Counted from the stretch's first letter, positions 55,491 through 63,388 are shown. The stretch: 64,000 nucleotides of DNA from Bacteroidales bacterium (GCA_017545365.1 JAFWOP010000020.1:1-64000); one strand, 5' to 3'. Notes: generated by a model from the sequence alone, not told the origin. Program-made: numbers and translations.

Positions 55491-56449
55491 TGGACATGCT
55501 GCAAATACTGAAGACCCTTGACTACGACAGTCTCCCCATCAGCGATTACAGCCGTAATTACATCCGTCGTCTGCTGCCTAATATCGACTACTATCTTGAG
55601 ATTTACCATCGTTGCCTGCACCGGATGCTTGGCGAACTGAAACGTCCGGCTGAGGACATCATCATGGTGGACTACGGAGGGGGCCACGGCTTTCTCAGCC
55701 TTGCTGCCAAGACAATGGGCATCGGCAAGGTCATCTATGTCGACACCAACCCTCAGGCCGTTGAAACGGTGCAAGCAGTGTCCGGCAAGGTGGGGTTCGG
55801 ACCCGACGAGGTGCTGCTGGGCGACGCGGCCATCTTGCGGCAATGGTGTCGGAGCAACAATGTCATGCCCAACCTGCTCCTCGGCATGGACGTCATCGAG
55901 CATATATATCGTCTCGAAGACTTCTTCGCCGACATCTTCGCCATCAATCCCGCCCTGCCGATGCTCTTCACCACGGGTTCCACCCCCTTCAACCCTCATG
56001 TGGTCCGTAGACTGCACCGCATCATGCAGTCCGATGAACAAGGACATGGAGGAGCACCTGGATTTCATGCTCTCCGCAAGAGATACATCCTCGACAACTT
56101 CCCCCTGATGAAGGACTGGGAGGCCGACATCTGGGCAACCGACACACGAGGACTCACCTATCCCGACATCCATGCCGCCGTTGAAAGCCATACTCCGAAC
56201 CGTCTGGCCGACCCATACAACACTTGCGACCCCGCTACCGGAAGCTGGACGGAGCGGATTCTGCCCATTGAGGACTACCAAGCTCTCCTTCTTCCTTATC
56301 ATGCTACCCTCTCCGTCCAAAACGGATTCTACAATACCCACCGACAGGGTGTCAAAGGCTTCTTCTCCCGACTGCTCAACCGCCTCCCGTGCTGCCTCTT
56401 CCGACCCCTCGCACCATTCATTATACTCCATATATCCCACGCCTCATGA
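55490..56449 (+). CDS. Class I SAM-dependent methyltransferase
   Basis: 319 residues. The SAM-binding motif is VDYGGGHGFLSLAAKTMGIGKVIYVDTNP (about 60-88), with GDAA and LLGMDVIEHIYRLEDFF as the following motifs. The remainder (about 170-319) has HALRKRYIL and GSWTERILPIEDYQALL and matches no rRNA or small-molecule subgroup that I recognise. Its start overlaps the acyltransferase-like stop and its stop overlaps the RlmH start (ATGA), forming a tight three-gene unit. A joint role in a surface glycan or lipid pathway is a guess from the neighbour. Confidence 0.85.
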   Translation: MDMLQILKTLDYDSLPISDYSRNYIRRLLPNIDYYLEIYHRCLHRMLGELKRPAEDIIMVDYGGGHGFLSLAAKTMGIGKVIYVDTNPQAVETVQAVSGKVGFGPDEVLLGDAAILRQWCRSNNVMPNLLLGMDVIEHIYRLEDFFADIFAINPALPMLFTTGSTPFNPHVVRRLHRIMQSDEQGHGGAPGFHALRKRYILDNFPLMKDWEADIWATDTRGLTYPDIHAAVESHTPNRLADPYNTCDPATGSWTERILPIEDYQALLLPYHATLSVQNGFYNTHRQGVKGFFSRLLNRLPCCLFRPLAPFIILHISHAS

Positions 56450-56919
56450 ACATACGCCTCCTCGTCATCTCCAAAACCGACATACCCTATCTCCAAGAGG
56501 GTATCGATGTCTATGTCAAGCGGCTCAAACATTATGTGAACTTCGAGCTGGAGGTCATCCCCGCCCTCAAAGACCAAAAGAAGGCATCGCCCGACGAGAT
56601 AAAAGAACGCGAGGGCGCCTTGTTGTTGAAACGGCTAGAAGGGGTCGACCGCATTGTGCTTCTCGACGAGCACGGTAAAGAAAACACCTCGGTAGGCTTT
56701 TCCCAGTACTTACAAAAACAGATGAATGCTGGCACACGCAACCTGGTCTTCGTAGTCGGCGGAGCCTTCGGGTTCGCCCCTTCGGTTTATGCTGTTGCCC
56801 ACGACAAAATATCCCTCTCGCAGATGACCTTCAACCACCAGATGGTGCGCCTTTTCTTCGTAGAGCAGCTCTACCGCGCCTTCACCATCCTCCACCACGA
56901 GCCCTACCACAACGAATAG
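56446..56919 (+). CDS. rlmH: 23S rRNA pseudouridine-1915 N3-methyltransferase
   Basis: 157 residues from the ATG at 56446, overlapping the previous stop (ATGA). It begins MNIRLLVISKTDIPYLQEGIDVYVKRLKHYV. SPOUT-fold landmarks are VLLDEHGKENTSVGFSQYL, FVVGGAFGFAPSVYAVAHDKISLSQMTFNHQMVRLFFVEQLYRAF and the C-terminal EPYHNE. It methylates pseudouridine 1915 in helix 69 of 23S rRNA. An in-frame extension to 56389 lies within the methyltransferase gene and is rejected. Confidence 0.96.
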   Translation: MNIRLLVISKTDIPYLQEGIDVYVKRLKHYVNFELEVIPALKDQKKASPDEIKEREGALLLKRLEGVDRIVLLDEHGKENTSVGFSQYLQKQMNAGTRNLVFVVGGAFGFAPSVYAVAHDKISLSQMTFNHQMVRLFFVEQLYRAFTILHHEPYHNE

Positions 56920-56930
56920 CCAACTCCTAT

Positions 56931-57035
56931 AAAGGAGCTTCTATAAATTGCCCCGGAGGGGCAAACTTTCAATATCCCCGCACTAATAGTGTGGGGTATA
57001 TCAAGTAAATACATCACAGCGTGCTGAAGGCACGC
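56931..57035. repeat. Run of three hairpins after rlmH
   Basis: In order: TTGCCCC/GGGGCAA with a GGA loop (56948-56964), CCCCGCAC/GTGTGGGG with a TAATA loop and one G-U pair (56976-56996), and GCGTGC/GCACGC with a TGAAG loop (57019-57035). The block starts with aaaggagcttctataaattg, a motif seen again at 61491 and 61554. The first hairpin may terminate rlmH, but the three together look like a small intergenic repeat element. The rest of the gap to 57201 holds no gene. Confidence 0.6.
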
Positions 57036-57201
57036 GCTCTCAAAAACGAATTAATAGAACCCACCATAAGTTTTTGTCACCATCATGACCACCAGCGGGC
57101 TGAACAGACTGCCGTGGGGCAACCTACAGTATATGCCCTCGGCATGCTACGCCTATATAGTGTGTCGCAACACGCTTTCTCGTACCAAGTCGGGGATGGG
57201 G

Positions 57202-57975
57202 TTATAAAATCTTCTTCAACGGGGCCTCGCGGAAGGCCATGGTGTCTATCCATCGGCCCTCTTCGCCTTTCAGGGCCATACGGAACTCGGCGAAAGTGCG
57301 GTGCTCCATATAGATGACGTTGTACACGTCGCCCACATTGTCGATGAAGTGGGCGTCGCTGTCGGTGATGAAGTTGAAACGTTTCAGGTAGGCGAATTTC
57401 TTCAGCATCTCGTCGCGGGTGGTGAAGCGGTTAATCTCCAAGCCGTCGGCCTTCAGGTCGGGCGGCACGAAACCCAGCTGGCTGGTCAGCGAGGTGGTGC
57501 CCTTGTTCACATGCGCCGGGACGAACAGCCCGCCTATCCGGTGCACCTCCTCGTAGATGCCGTCGATGTCCACGTCAATGCCGTTCAGCAGGTGGTATTC
57601 TTCCTCGCCCACAATCTCGTCGTTCTCGTCCACGATAAGCTGGTAGCCGAAACGGTCCTCGTCGTTGGGGATGGGAGGCAGGTGGGCATCCAGAAACTCC
57701 TGGAACTCGTCCAGCTGCTCGTCGGTCTCAAAATAGGAGAGGCAGTGCGCCTCTTCTTGCGAGGTCACCTCCACGCCCCCCAGGACGAACAGCCCGCGGT
57801 CGCGCCCCACCTTCTGTGCCACCTTCACCTGGCGGGTGGTGTTGTGGTCGGTGATGGCTATCATGTCCAACCCACGTGCCAATGCGCGCTCCACGATAGC
57901 CGTGGGGCTCATCTCCAAGTCGCCACAGGGCGACAGCACCGTGTGGATATGCAAATCCGCCTTAAAGGGAGTCAT
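57202..57975 (-). CDS. PHP-domain metallo-phosphoesterase
   Basis: 257 residues. The metal-binding motif starts ADLHIHTVLSPCGDLEMSP (His9, His11), followed by AITDHNTTRQV and further His/Asp residues in GGVEVTSQEEAHCL, FVPAHVNKG and FITDSDAHFID. This is the stand-alone YciV/RNase AM-like PHP fold. Substrates range from nucleotides to histidinol phosphate in different members; here it is unknown. It lies 49 nt downstream of a DRTGG-domain gene, an association known from other anaerobes. Confidence 0.9.
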   Translation of the reverse strand: MTPFKADLHIHTVLSPCGDLEMSPTAIVERALARGLDMIAITDHNTTRQVKVAQKVGRDRGLFVLGGVEVTSQEEAHCLSYFETDEQLDEFQEFLDAHLPPIPNDEDRFGYQLIVDENDEIVGEEEYHLLNGIDVDIDGIYEEVHRIGGLFVPAHVNKGTTSLTSQLGFVPPDLKADGLEINRFTTRDEMLKKFAYLKRFNFITDSDAHFIDNVGDVYNVIYMEHRTFAEFRMALKGEEGRWIDTMAFREAPLKKIL

Positions 57976-58024
57976 TGTGAATCGTGAATTGGGAATCCTT
58001 TGCTCCGCGCAATCCCCTGTCAGT

Positions 58025-58357
58025 TTATTTAATCAATTCGTATATCTTTCCTGCTGTCTCAAAGGTCTCCATCGTGGTGCTGAGGAACGGGATGCCCTCC
58101 TCGTTGCTCTGCTCCAGTGTCTCCTCGGTGGCCGTCTGGCCCTTCACCAGTATCACACAGGCCAGCTCTTTCAGCGAGGCAATGGCCATCACATTCTTAT
58201 GCACCTGCAACGTGACCCACACATTGCCCATCTCGGCATTGCCCATCACATCGCTGAGCAGGTCTGATACATAGCAGCCTTCTATTTCGCGGTCCAAACC
58301 ATCGGCTCCAGACAGCACCTTAAGGTTCAATTTTTCGACAAGTTCTCTAACTTTCAT
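58025..58357 (-). CDS. DRTGG-domain protein
   Basis: 110 residues from the ATG at 58357 (MKVRELVEKLNLKVLSGADGLDREIEGCYVSDLLSDVMGNAE). The layout is that of the stand-alone DRTGG fold: REIEGCYVSDLLSDVM, then WVTLQVHKNVMAIASLKELACVILVKGQTATEETLEQSNEEGIPFLST. In clostridia and Thermotoga similar proteins lie beside PHP-domain and hydrogenase-related genes. Only the PHP partner is present here. Function unknown; nucleotide sensing is suspected for the family. Confidence 0.85.
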   Translation of the reverse strand: MKVRELVEKLNLKVLSGADGLDREIEGCYVSDLLSDVMGNAEMGNVWVTLQVHKNVMAIASLKELACVILVKGQTATEETLEQSNEEGIPFLSTTMETFETAGKIYELIK

Positions 58358-58384
58358 GGTATTTCTATTTATTATTTCAAAGTG

Positions 58385-58392
58385 CAAAGATA
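58385..58392 (-). promoter_or_regulatory. -7 promoter element for the DRTGG-PHP pair
   Basis: The minus strand reads TATCTTTG, 27 nt before the ATG at 58357. Confidence 0.55.
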
Positions 58393-58463
58393 CAATTTTT
58401 TTTCCACATACGCGTTATTCTGCAAAAAAAAGAAACTACAGTACCCTATAAAATCTCATCCTC

Positions 58464-58865
58464 ATGCAGTTTAGATTGTCCTACTCCGAAATAGAACAGC
58501 TGGCAGAAAGCAAGGCCGGGCAGAAAGTACCCATGTCTTACGGCGGACCCCACACCCTCCGCATCGCCCACCAGGTACCCCTCATGGGTTCCGTGGGTGT
58601 CGACATCAACGTCGAGCGCATCGAGGGCACCGACCTCTTCCTCTCCTTCAGCGGAGGTGCTGCCATCGAGTTTATGCTCCGCACCGCCCTCAACCAGGCC
58701 AAAAACCGCCCCGGCATGGAAATGGTGCAGATGCTTGGCGGCAACCAGATACTCCTCTCGCTGGGCAAAAGTCCCAACCTCGCGCCCATCTTCGAGCGCG
58801 TCACCCTCCAGGACATCTGCTTCGACGAGCAGTTCATCATCATCCAGTTCGCTCCCAAACTGTAA
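58464..58865 (+). CDS. Conserved hypothetical protein, 133 aa
   Basis: A soluble protein without signal peptide or membrane helix. It starts MQFRLSYSEIEQLAESKAGQKVPMSYGG; the middle has alternating beta-strand patterns (HTLRIAHQVPLMGSVGVDINVERIEGTDLFLSFSGG), then a helix (AAIEFMLRTALNQAKNRPGMEMVQMLGGN) and two final strands. I do not recognise the family. It is followed 3 nt later by an MBL-fold gene, so the two probably act together. Confidence 0.7.
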   Translation: MQFRLSYSEIEQLAESKAGQKVPMSYGGPHTLRIAHQVPLMGSVGVDINVERIEGTDLFLSFSGGAAIEFMLRTALNQAKNRPGMEMVQMLGGNQILLSLGKSPNLAPIFERVTLQDICFDEQFIIIQFAPKL

Positions 58866-58868
58866 TTC

Positions 58869-59543
58869 ATGCACCTTCACTATATCTACCACAGCTGCTT
58901 CCTCCTCTCTGAGGAGGACTTCCTCATCGTCTACGACTACTGGCGCGACCCCGATGGCCTGCTGCCCAAATTCCTCGAAGAGGCCGAGCGGGAGCAGAAG
59001 GCCGTCTATTTCATCGTCTCTCATTTCCACGAGGACCATTTCAACCCTGAGATAGTGGAATGGTGCAAAGCACGCGCGTCGGAAGACTGGCACCTGCTGC
59101 CATCGTATGATACCGTCAAACGACGCCGCATAGACAAGGCGTTGCCTCTTGCCATCCTCAGGTTTGGCGATACGGTGGAAACACCCTATTTCAAGCTACA
59201 AGTATATCGCTCTACTGATGTGGGAGTCAGCACCGTGGTCACCCTCCGCGACGGCACCACAGTATTTCATGCAGGGGATTGCAATAACTGGTATTTCCCC
59301 GAATCCGACATGGCTGACGAGGAGGATATGAGCAGCCATGTGAAGGTGACACCCGAACAGATGGAGAAGCTGTTTCTTTCTATCGTACGCGACATCCGCA
59401 AAGACCACCCCCGGCTTGACCACGCCATGTTCCCTGTGGACCCCCGTTTGGAGCAAGAGATGCTCCGCGGCCCGCTACAATTCTTGAAAGCGGTCGAAGT
59501 GCGCCACTTTCATCCGATGCACTATTGCACGCCCTCGCTTTGA
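58869..59543 (+). CDS. MBL-fold metallo-hydrolase (UlaG-like)
   Basis: 224 residues. The N-terminal HLHYIYHSCFLLSEEDFLIVYDYW is the UlaG/RomA-type opening in which the strand carries an early His. The metal motif is VSHFHEDHFNPE (about 49-60) and further ligands are in VFHAGDCNNWYFPESD and FHPMHYCTPSL. Substrate unknown. The gene follows the 133-residue hypothetical protein after 3 nt and is convergent with the PlsC-type gene. Confidence 0.85.
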   Translation: MHLHYIYHSCFLLSEEDFLIVYDYWRDPDGLLPKFLEEAEREQKAVYFIVSHFHEDHFNPEIVEWCKARASEDWHLLPSYDTVKRRRIDKALPLAILRFGDTVETPYFKLQVYRSTDVGVSTVVTLRDGTTVFHAGDCNNWYFPESDMADEEDMSSHVKVTPEQMEKLFLSIVRDIRKDHPRLDHAMFPVDPRLEQEMLRGPLQFLKAVEVRHFHPMHYCTPSL

Positions 59544-59549
59544 GGGTTT

Positions 59550-60818
59550 TTATTCAGAAGTCTTCCCAAGTGATTTCAGCCCGTACCACACGTCGCGCAG
59601 CATGACAAAGATGCGGGGGGTGACCCATGCGCTCAGCGTGCACAGCCCTACCATCCCCAGCCCCCACAGCACATTGTGGGTACAGGTGAAGACTATAAAC
59701 ACCACTATCGCGTTGATGAACTGCAGCAGCAGGCGGATGCCGTAGTCTACCGAACTGCGAAACTGCGGGTCTTGTATCATCCGCTTGACCAGCGGCTTGG
59801 TGGGCAAGTAGACCACTACGTTGCTCAGCAGCCAGTATTTCCATATAAACGAGATGCCCGCCAGCGTCAGCAGCACTGCGCCCAACGAGAGCACCCCCTT
59901 CGCCGGGGTCCATCCCTTGGAGGCAAACCACAGCGGCACCCTCCGTCGTTGGCAGTCCTCCGCAAAGGTGCGCCCCTGGTCGTACAGCGGCTCGCGCTCC
60001 TCTTCGGGCAGTGCGGCCAAGGCTTCGCTCACATGCTTGCGCGCCATGAAGCGTCCCCACACCGTGTTGGGCAGCCTCAGCTCGCGCAGCGTCTCCTGCG
60101 TCTTCAGGTGGCAGTAGGCATACTCGTCGTCGTATCGCTCCTTGCTCCCCACATGGTGCATCTGACCCCTCAGCGCGGTGGTCAGGGCGGCACGCATCTG
60201 GTTCAGCGCCACCGGCTCGTTGCTCTCATACTCCTCCATAAAAGGCGTGACACTGATGGGCTTGCCTATGTTGATGCACACACTGTGGTAGAGGTCCTCA
60301 TAATGGTCGTAATCCACGCCTACCGGGACGATATACAGCGGCTCGTTCCCCAGCTCCTTCTGTGCGCTGCAGGCAATGCGGAACATCCCCTTCACCAGCG
60401 GCAGCAGCTGGTGCCGGTCGTTGTGTCGCCCTTCGGCCATCAGGCACAGCGGCACCCCCGACTCTATCACCTCCCGCGAGGTCTGGAAGATGGCCTCGTT
60501 GCGCGACAGCTGGTCTCGCCCGTCACGGATGCGGTACACCGGGCTGATGCGCAGCCATGTGAGGAAGAACCGCGCCACCGGCTTCTGGAAGATGTCCGCC
60601 CGCGCCAGGAACACCACCTTGCTATGGGTGATTTCCAACACGATGAGCGCGTCCATCAGGGCATTCTGATGACAGGGGGCGAAGATGAAATGCTCGCCCC
60701 ATGGCACATTCTCCCTGCCTTTCACTATCAGGCGGCGGTAATGACACCGAACCCCGTACTGCACCACCGGCAGCAGCAGGCTATAAAAAAAGTTAAAATC
60801 AGCCAACTTATTTTTCAT
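59550..60818 (-). CDS. PlsC-type 1-acyl-glycerol-3-phosphate acyltransferase family protein
   Basis: 422 residues from the ATG at 60818. The acyltransferase HX4D motif is CHQNALMDAL (about 55-64), and the glycerol-phosphate site is in LCLMAEGRHNDRHQLLPLVKGMFRIA. After the acyltransferase domain (about 30-220) comes a charged helical segment and two or three C-terminal membrane helices (LSLGAVLLTLAGISFIW, LLLQFINAIVVFIVF, GLGMVGLCTLSAW). This long form with a C-terminal membrane domain is common in Bacteroidota. It probably acylates a lipid precursor at the inner membrane; the exact acceptor is not certain. Confidence 0.88.
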   Translation of the reverse strand: MKNKLADFNFFYSLLLPVVQYGVRCHYRRLIVKGRENVPWGEHFIFAPCHQNALMDALIVLEITHSKVVFLARADIFQKPVARFFLTWLRISPVYRIRDGRDQLSRNEAIFQTSREVIESGVPLCLMAEGRHNDRHQLLPLVKGMFRIACSAQKELGNEPLYIVPVGVDYDHYEDLYHSVCINIGKPISVTPFMEEYESNEPVALNQMRAALTTALRGQMHHVGSKERYDDEYAYCHLKTQETLRELRLPNTVWGRFMARKHVSEALAALPEEEREPLYDQGRTFAEDCQRRRVPLWFASKGWTPAKGVLSLGAVLLTLAGISFIWKYWLLSNVVVYLPTKPLVKRMIQDPQFRSSVDYGIRLLLQFINAIVVFIVFTCTHNVLWGLGMVGLCTLSAWVTPRIFVMLRDVWYGLKSLGKTSE

Positions 60819-60822
60819 GCTG

Positions 60823-60830
60823 CAAAAGTA
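60823..60830 (-). promoter_or_regulatory. -7 promoter element abutting the PlsC start codon
   Basis: The minus strand reads TACTTTTG and ends only 4 nt before the ATG at 60818. Transcription would start at or just before the ATG, so a leaderless or nearly leaderless mRNA is predicted. Confidence 0.5.
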
Positions 60831-60869
60831 CAAAATATTTTCGACTTTTTTGAGTTATAGAGGAAATTT

Positions 60870-61478
60870 ATGAAGACAATTATGAAAAAGGTTCTCTTCA
60901 TAGCCCTGCTGGCAGTCGCCTCTGCGCTGTCTCTACCTGCTCTAGGACAGGTCGATGCCACCCGCAAGGTGCGCTTCGGCATCATCGTCGAGGGCGACAC
61001 CATTCCCTATTACCGCCTCAAGGAGGTGAAGGTCGTCGAATCGGGCTCCCTGCTCACAGAAAAAGAGATTCGCAAGAATCAAAAGCTCATACGCAACGTC
61101 AAGAAGATGCTCCCCTATGCCAAGATAGGCAAGCAGCGCCTCGACGAGCTGGAACTCCGCGTCGCCGGCATGTCCAAGCGCGACCGCAAAGAGGCCATCA
61201 AGCAGGCCGAGAAAGACCTCTTGGCCGACTTCAGCGACGAACTCAAGGCCTGCACCATCTCGCAGGGCATGGTGCTCCTCAAGCTCATCGACCGCGAAAC
61301 TGGCCGCACCTCCTACGTCCTCGTCGACGAGCTTCGTGGCAAGATACGCGCCGGCTTCTACCAGACCTTCGCCCGCCTCTTCGGCTACAACCTCAAAGCA
61401 CAATACGACCCCAAGCACAACAAGGAAGACAACCTCATCGAGCGCATCGTCCTCTCCATCGAGCGGGGCCGGCTTTAG
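60870..61478 (+). CDS. DUF4294 family secreted protein
   Basis: 202 residues with a signal peptide (MKTIMKKVLFIALLAVASALSLPALGQ). The rest matches the DUF4294 pattern: FGIIVEGDTIPYYRLKEVKVV, then RNVKKMLPYAKIGKQRLDELE, KDLLADFSDELKACTISQGMVLLKLIDRETGRTSYVLVDELRGKIRAGFYQTFARLFGYNLKAQYDP. It is a Bacteroidota-specific envelope protein of unknown function, predicted periplasmic. It is divergent from the PlsC-type gene; no clear promoter is seen in the 51-nt gap. Confidence 0.9.
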   Translation: MKTIMKKVLFIALLAVASALSLPALGQVDATRKVRFGIIVEGDTIPYYRLKEVKVVESGSLLTEKEIRKNQKLIRNVKKMLPYAKIGKQRLDELELRVAGMSKRDRKEAIKQAEKDLLADFSDELKACTISQGMVLLKLIDRETGRTSYVLVDELRGKIRAGFYQTFARLFGYNLKAQYDPKHNKEDNLIERIVLSIERGRL

Positions 61479-61490
61479 CCGCGCTGTAAT

Positions 61491-61584
61491 GAGGAGACTT
61501 CTATAAAATGAATAATATGGAGTCAACTTCCTTTCATAATCATCTGTCGCATTAAGGACACTTCTATTAATTGCATGCAATTAA
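61491..61584. repeat. Two copies of an 'aaggagacttctataaa' motif and an 18-bp palindrome
   Basis: gaggagacttctataaaatg (61491-61510) and aaggacacttctattaattg (61554-61573) resemble each other and the copy at 56931-56950. The second copy runs into a perfect 18-bp palindrome, ttaattgcatgcaattaa (61567-61584). They lie in the gap between the DUF4294 gene and the NlpC/P60 gene. Confidence 0.55.
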
Positions 61585-61679
61585 AGTCTCAAATCCTTGC
61601 CAAATTCAAAATATGCAATTTACAAATTCTCCAATTCACTAATTCTTGATAAATAGAAATCCCTTTAATAAAACCTAAC

Positions 61680-62285
61680 ATGACTGGCTATTGTTTCCTC
61701 TGCGCCGTTCCCATGCGGCTCGAACCCTCCGACAAATCCGAGATGGTCAACCAGCTCCTGCTGGACGACACCTTCGACATCCTCGAGCGGCAGGAAAAAT
61801 GGTCGCGCATCCGCTGCCATTACGACGGCTACGAGGGCTGGGTCGACAACAAGCAATACCGCTCCCCCGCCGCCGATCCCCTGCCTCCTTCGCCCACCCC
61901 CCGCCACGCCTCGCCCAGCGACGTGGCCGTCACCCGCTACCTTGGCGCCCCCTACCTCTGGGGCGGCCGCACGGCCATGGGCATCGACTGCTCCGGCCTC
62001 ACTCAGGTATGTTTCAAGGCCTGTGGCATCCCCCTCCTCCGCGACGCCTCGCAGCAGGTCACCCAAGGCACCCCCGTCGCCACCCTGGCGGCGGCGCAGC
62101 GCGACGACCTCTGCTTCTTCTGCAACGCCGAAGGCCGCATCATCCATGTGGGCATCTACCTTGGCGACAACCAGATAGTACATGCTTCAGGTCAGGTGCG
62201 CATCGACACCCTCACCCCCCGGGGCATCGTCCACAGCGACACCCGCCAGCTCACCCACACACTTCATTCCATTCGTCGGCTCTAG
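61680..62285 (+). CDS. SH3b plus NlpC/P60 peptidoglycan endopeptidase
   Basis: 201 residues. The N-terminal SH3b-like part (about 1-60: MRLEPSDKSEMVNQLLLDDTFDILERQEKWSRIRCHYDGYEGWVDNKQY) binds peptidoglycan. A Pro-rich linker (about 62-78) leads to the NlpC/P60 domain (about 82-200). The catalytic Cys is in GIDCSGLTQVCF, the His is in HVGIYLGDNQIVHASG, and the third residue is probably the next His. No signal peptide is visible, so either the protein is cytoplasmic or the start lies elsewhere; only the ATG at 61680 is well placed. It would cut stem peptides of peptidoglycan. A broken copy of its 3' end lies at 63880-63946. Confidence 0.9.
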   Translation: MTGYCFLCAVPMRLEPSDKSEMVNQLLLDDTFDILERQEKWSRIRCHYDGYEGWVDNKQYRSPAADPLPPSPTPRHASPSDVAVTRYLGAPYLWGGRTAMGIDCSGLTQVCFKACGIPLLRDASQQVTQGTPVATLAAAQRDDLCFFCNAEGRIIHVGIYLGDNQIVHASGQVRIDTLTPRGIVHSDTRQLTHTLHSIRRL

Positions 62286-62290
62286 TTTCA

Positions 62291-62580
62291 GTTGAGGCGG
62301 ATTTGCTGTTGAGGCGGATTTGCAATCCGCCTCAGCCGAGCCGGGGATTTCCAATCCCCCTACCCTATTGCTGTTGAGGCGGATTTGCAGTTGAGGCGGA
62401 TTTGCAATCCGCCTCAGCCGAGCCAGGGATTTCCAATCCCCCCTAACATAACCCATACACAAGCCCCTTGCGGATTGCAAATCCGCTTCTCAGTAGTGGC
62501 GGATTGCAAATCCGCCACAGCGGGCAAATCCGCCACAGCGGGCAAATCCGCCACAGCGGGTACAGCGGGTACATCCCCCA
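62291..62580. repeat. REP-like palindrome array, left side of the RAYT gene
   Basis: Palindromes of two types alternate: gaggcggatt-tgc-aatccgcctc (for example 62311-62333) and ggggatt-tcc-aatcccc (62343-62359). A block of about 130 bp (from 62391) carrying gaggcgg, ggggatt and two gcggattgcaaatccgc palindromes is repeated in the same orientation at 63186-63316. It ends with three exact tandem copies of an 18-bp unit gcaaatccgccacagcgg (62506-62559). The palindromes are typical of REP elements mobilised by RAYT transposases. Confidence 0.9.
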
Positions 62581-62582
62581 CA

Positions 62583-63149
62583 TCAGCATACTACTTCAAC
62601 CTCAAGCAGACCTTTCTTCCCACTATAGTTCGGTGCTGAACTATAGGAATAATCTTCCATACGGCCTACAACGCCCTGTTTCACCGGGTTCATGTGTACA
62701 TAGTCAATCTTCTGCCTCAAAAACTCCATCGAATAGATGTCCTCGCCGTAGTATCCTTCTTGCCAAAATCTGTATTCCTTTATCTTATTGTCATGAGCCC
62801 CCGAAAACCAGAAGCGGTCAAGCATCCATTCTTTACGGCTTTCTTGTGGATTGTCCTTGATGGCCTTCACCAGCCTCTTGCTCGTGAACTTCTTAAAGTC
62901 GCGTATTATGTCCGACAGCCGTTTCGAGTATTCTGCATAATTGTTGTTATGCAGACTCGTGTCTATGCCCATTATCAGGTGAATATGGTTGCTCATCAGC
63001 ACCCACGCGAAAATCCTCAGTCCCTTGTTTTCTTGACAGTACCGTAATGAATCGACAACTATTTCCTTGTATTGTAATCGGGTGAACACATCCACCCAGT
63101 CCACCACTGTGGTGGTGACAAACGAAATCGGTGTTGTAAGTGGTGTCAT
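62583..63149 (-). mobile_element. REP-associated tyrosine transposase (RAYT, Y1_Tnp family)
   Basis: 188 residues. The HUH metal motif is SNHIHLIMG (about 54-62) and the catalytic Tyr is in KIDYVHMNPVKQGVVGRMEDY (about 148-168), the RAYT layout. The start reads MTPLTTPISFVTTTVVDWVDVFTRLQYKEIVVDSL and the middle contains FWQEGYYGEDIYS. These enzymes are domesticated IS200/IS605-type transposases that cut and move REP palindromes, not themselves. The gene lies between two REP arrays in direct orientation, as expected for an active or recent RAYT locus. Confidence 0.93.
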
Positions 63150-63185
63150 TAACTAATAACGCGTGTGGCGCAGTTTTATTGTATG

Positions 63186-63316
63186 CTGAGGCGGATTTGC
63201 AATCCGTCTCAACTGAGCCGGGGATTTCCAATCCCCTTAACATAACCAATATACAAGCCCTTGCGGATTACAAATCCGTTTCTCAGGGGTGGCGGATTGC
63301 AAATCCGCCACAGCAG
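63186..63316. repeat. REP-like palindrome array, right side of the RAYT gene
   Basis: This block is a direct repeat of 62391-62523 with scattered mismatches: ctgaggcggatttgcaatcc..., the ggggatttccaatcccc hairpin, a spacer containing cataaccaatatacaagccc, then two gcggatt...aatccgc palindromes. It begins 37 nt upstream of the RAYT start codon. Confidence 0.9.
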
Positions 63317-63388
63317 GCAGCGGGGCGGCACAACAAAAAAAAAGCTGCCCGGCGACCGGGCAGCCTTTCTTCTAGTTGTGGAAGCGCA

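Noticed and set aside
62506..62559. Possible CRISPR-like array (18-bp unit three times)
   Set aside because: Units are directly adjacent without spacers and match the REP palindrome sequence. No cas gene is present.
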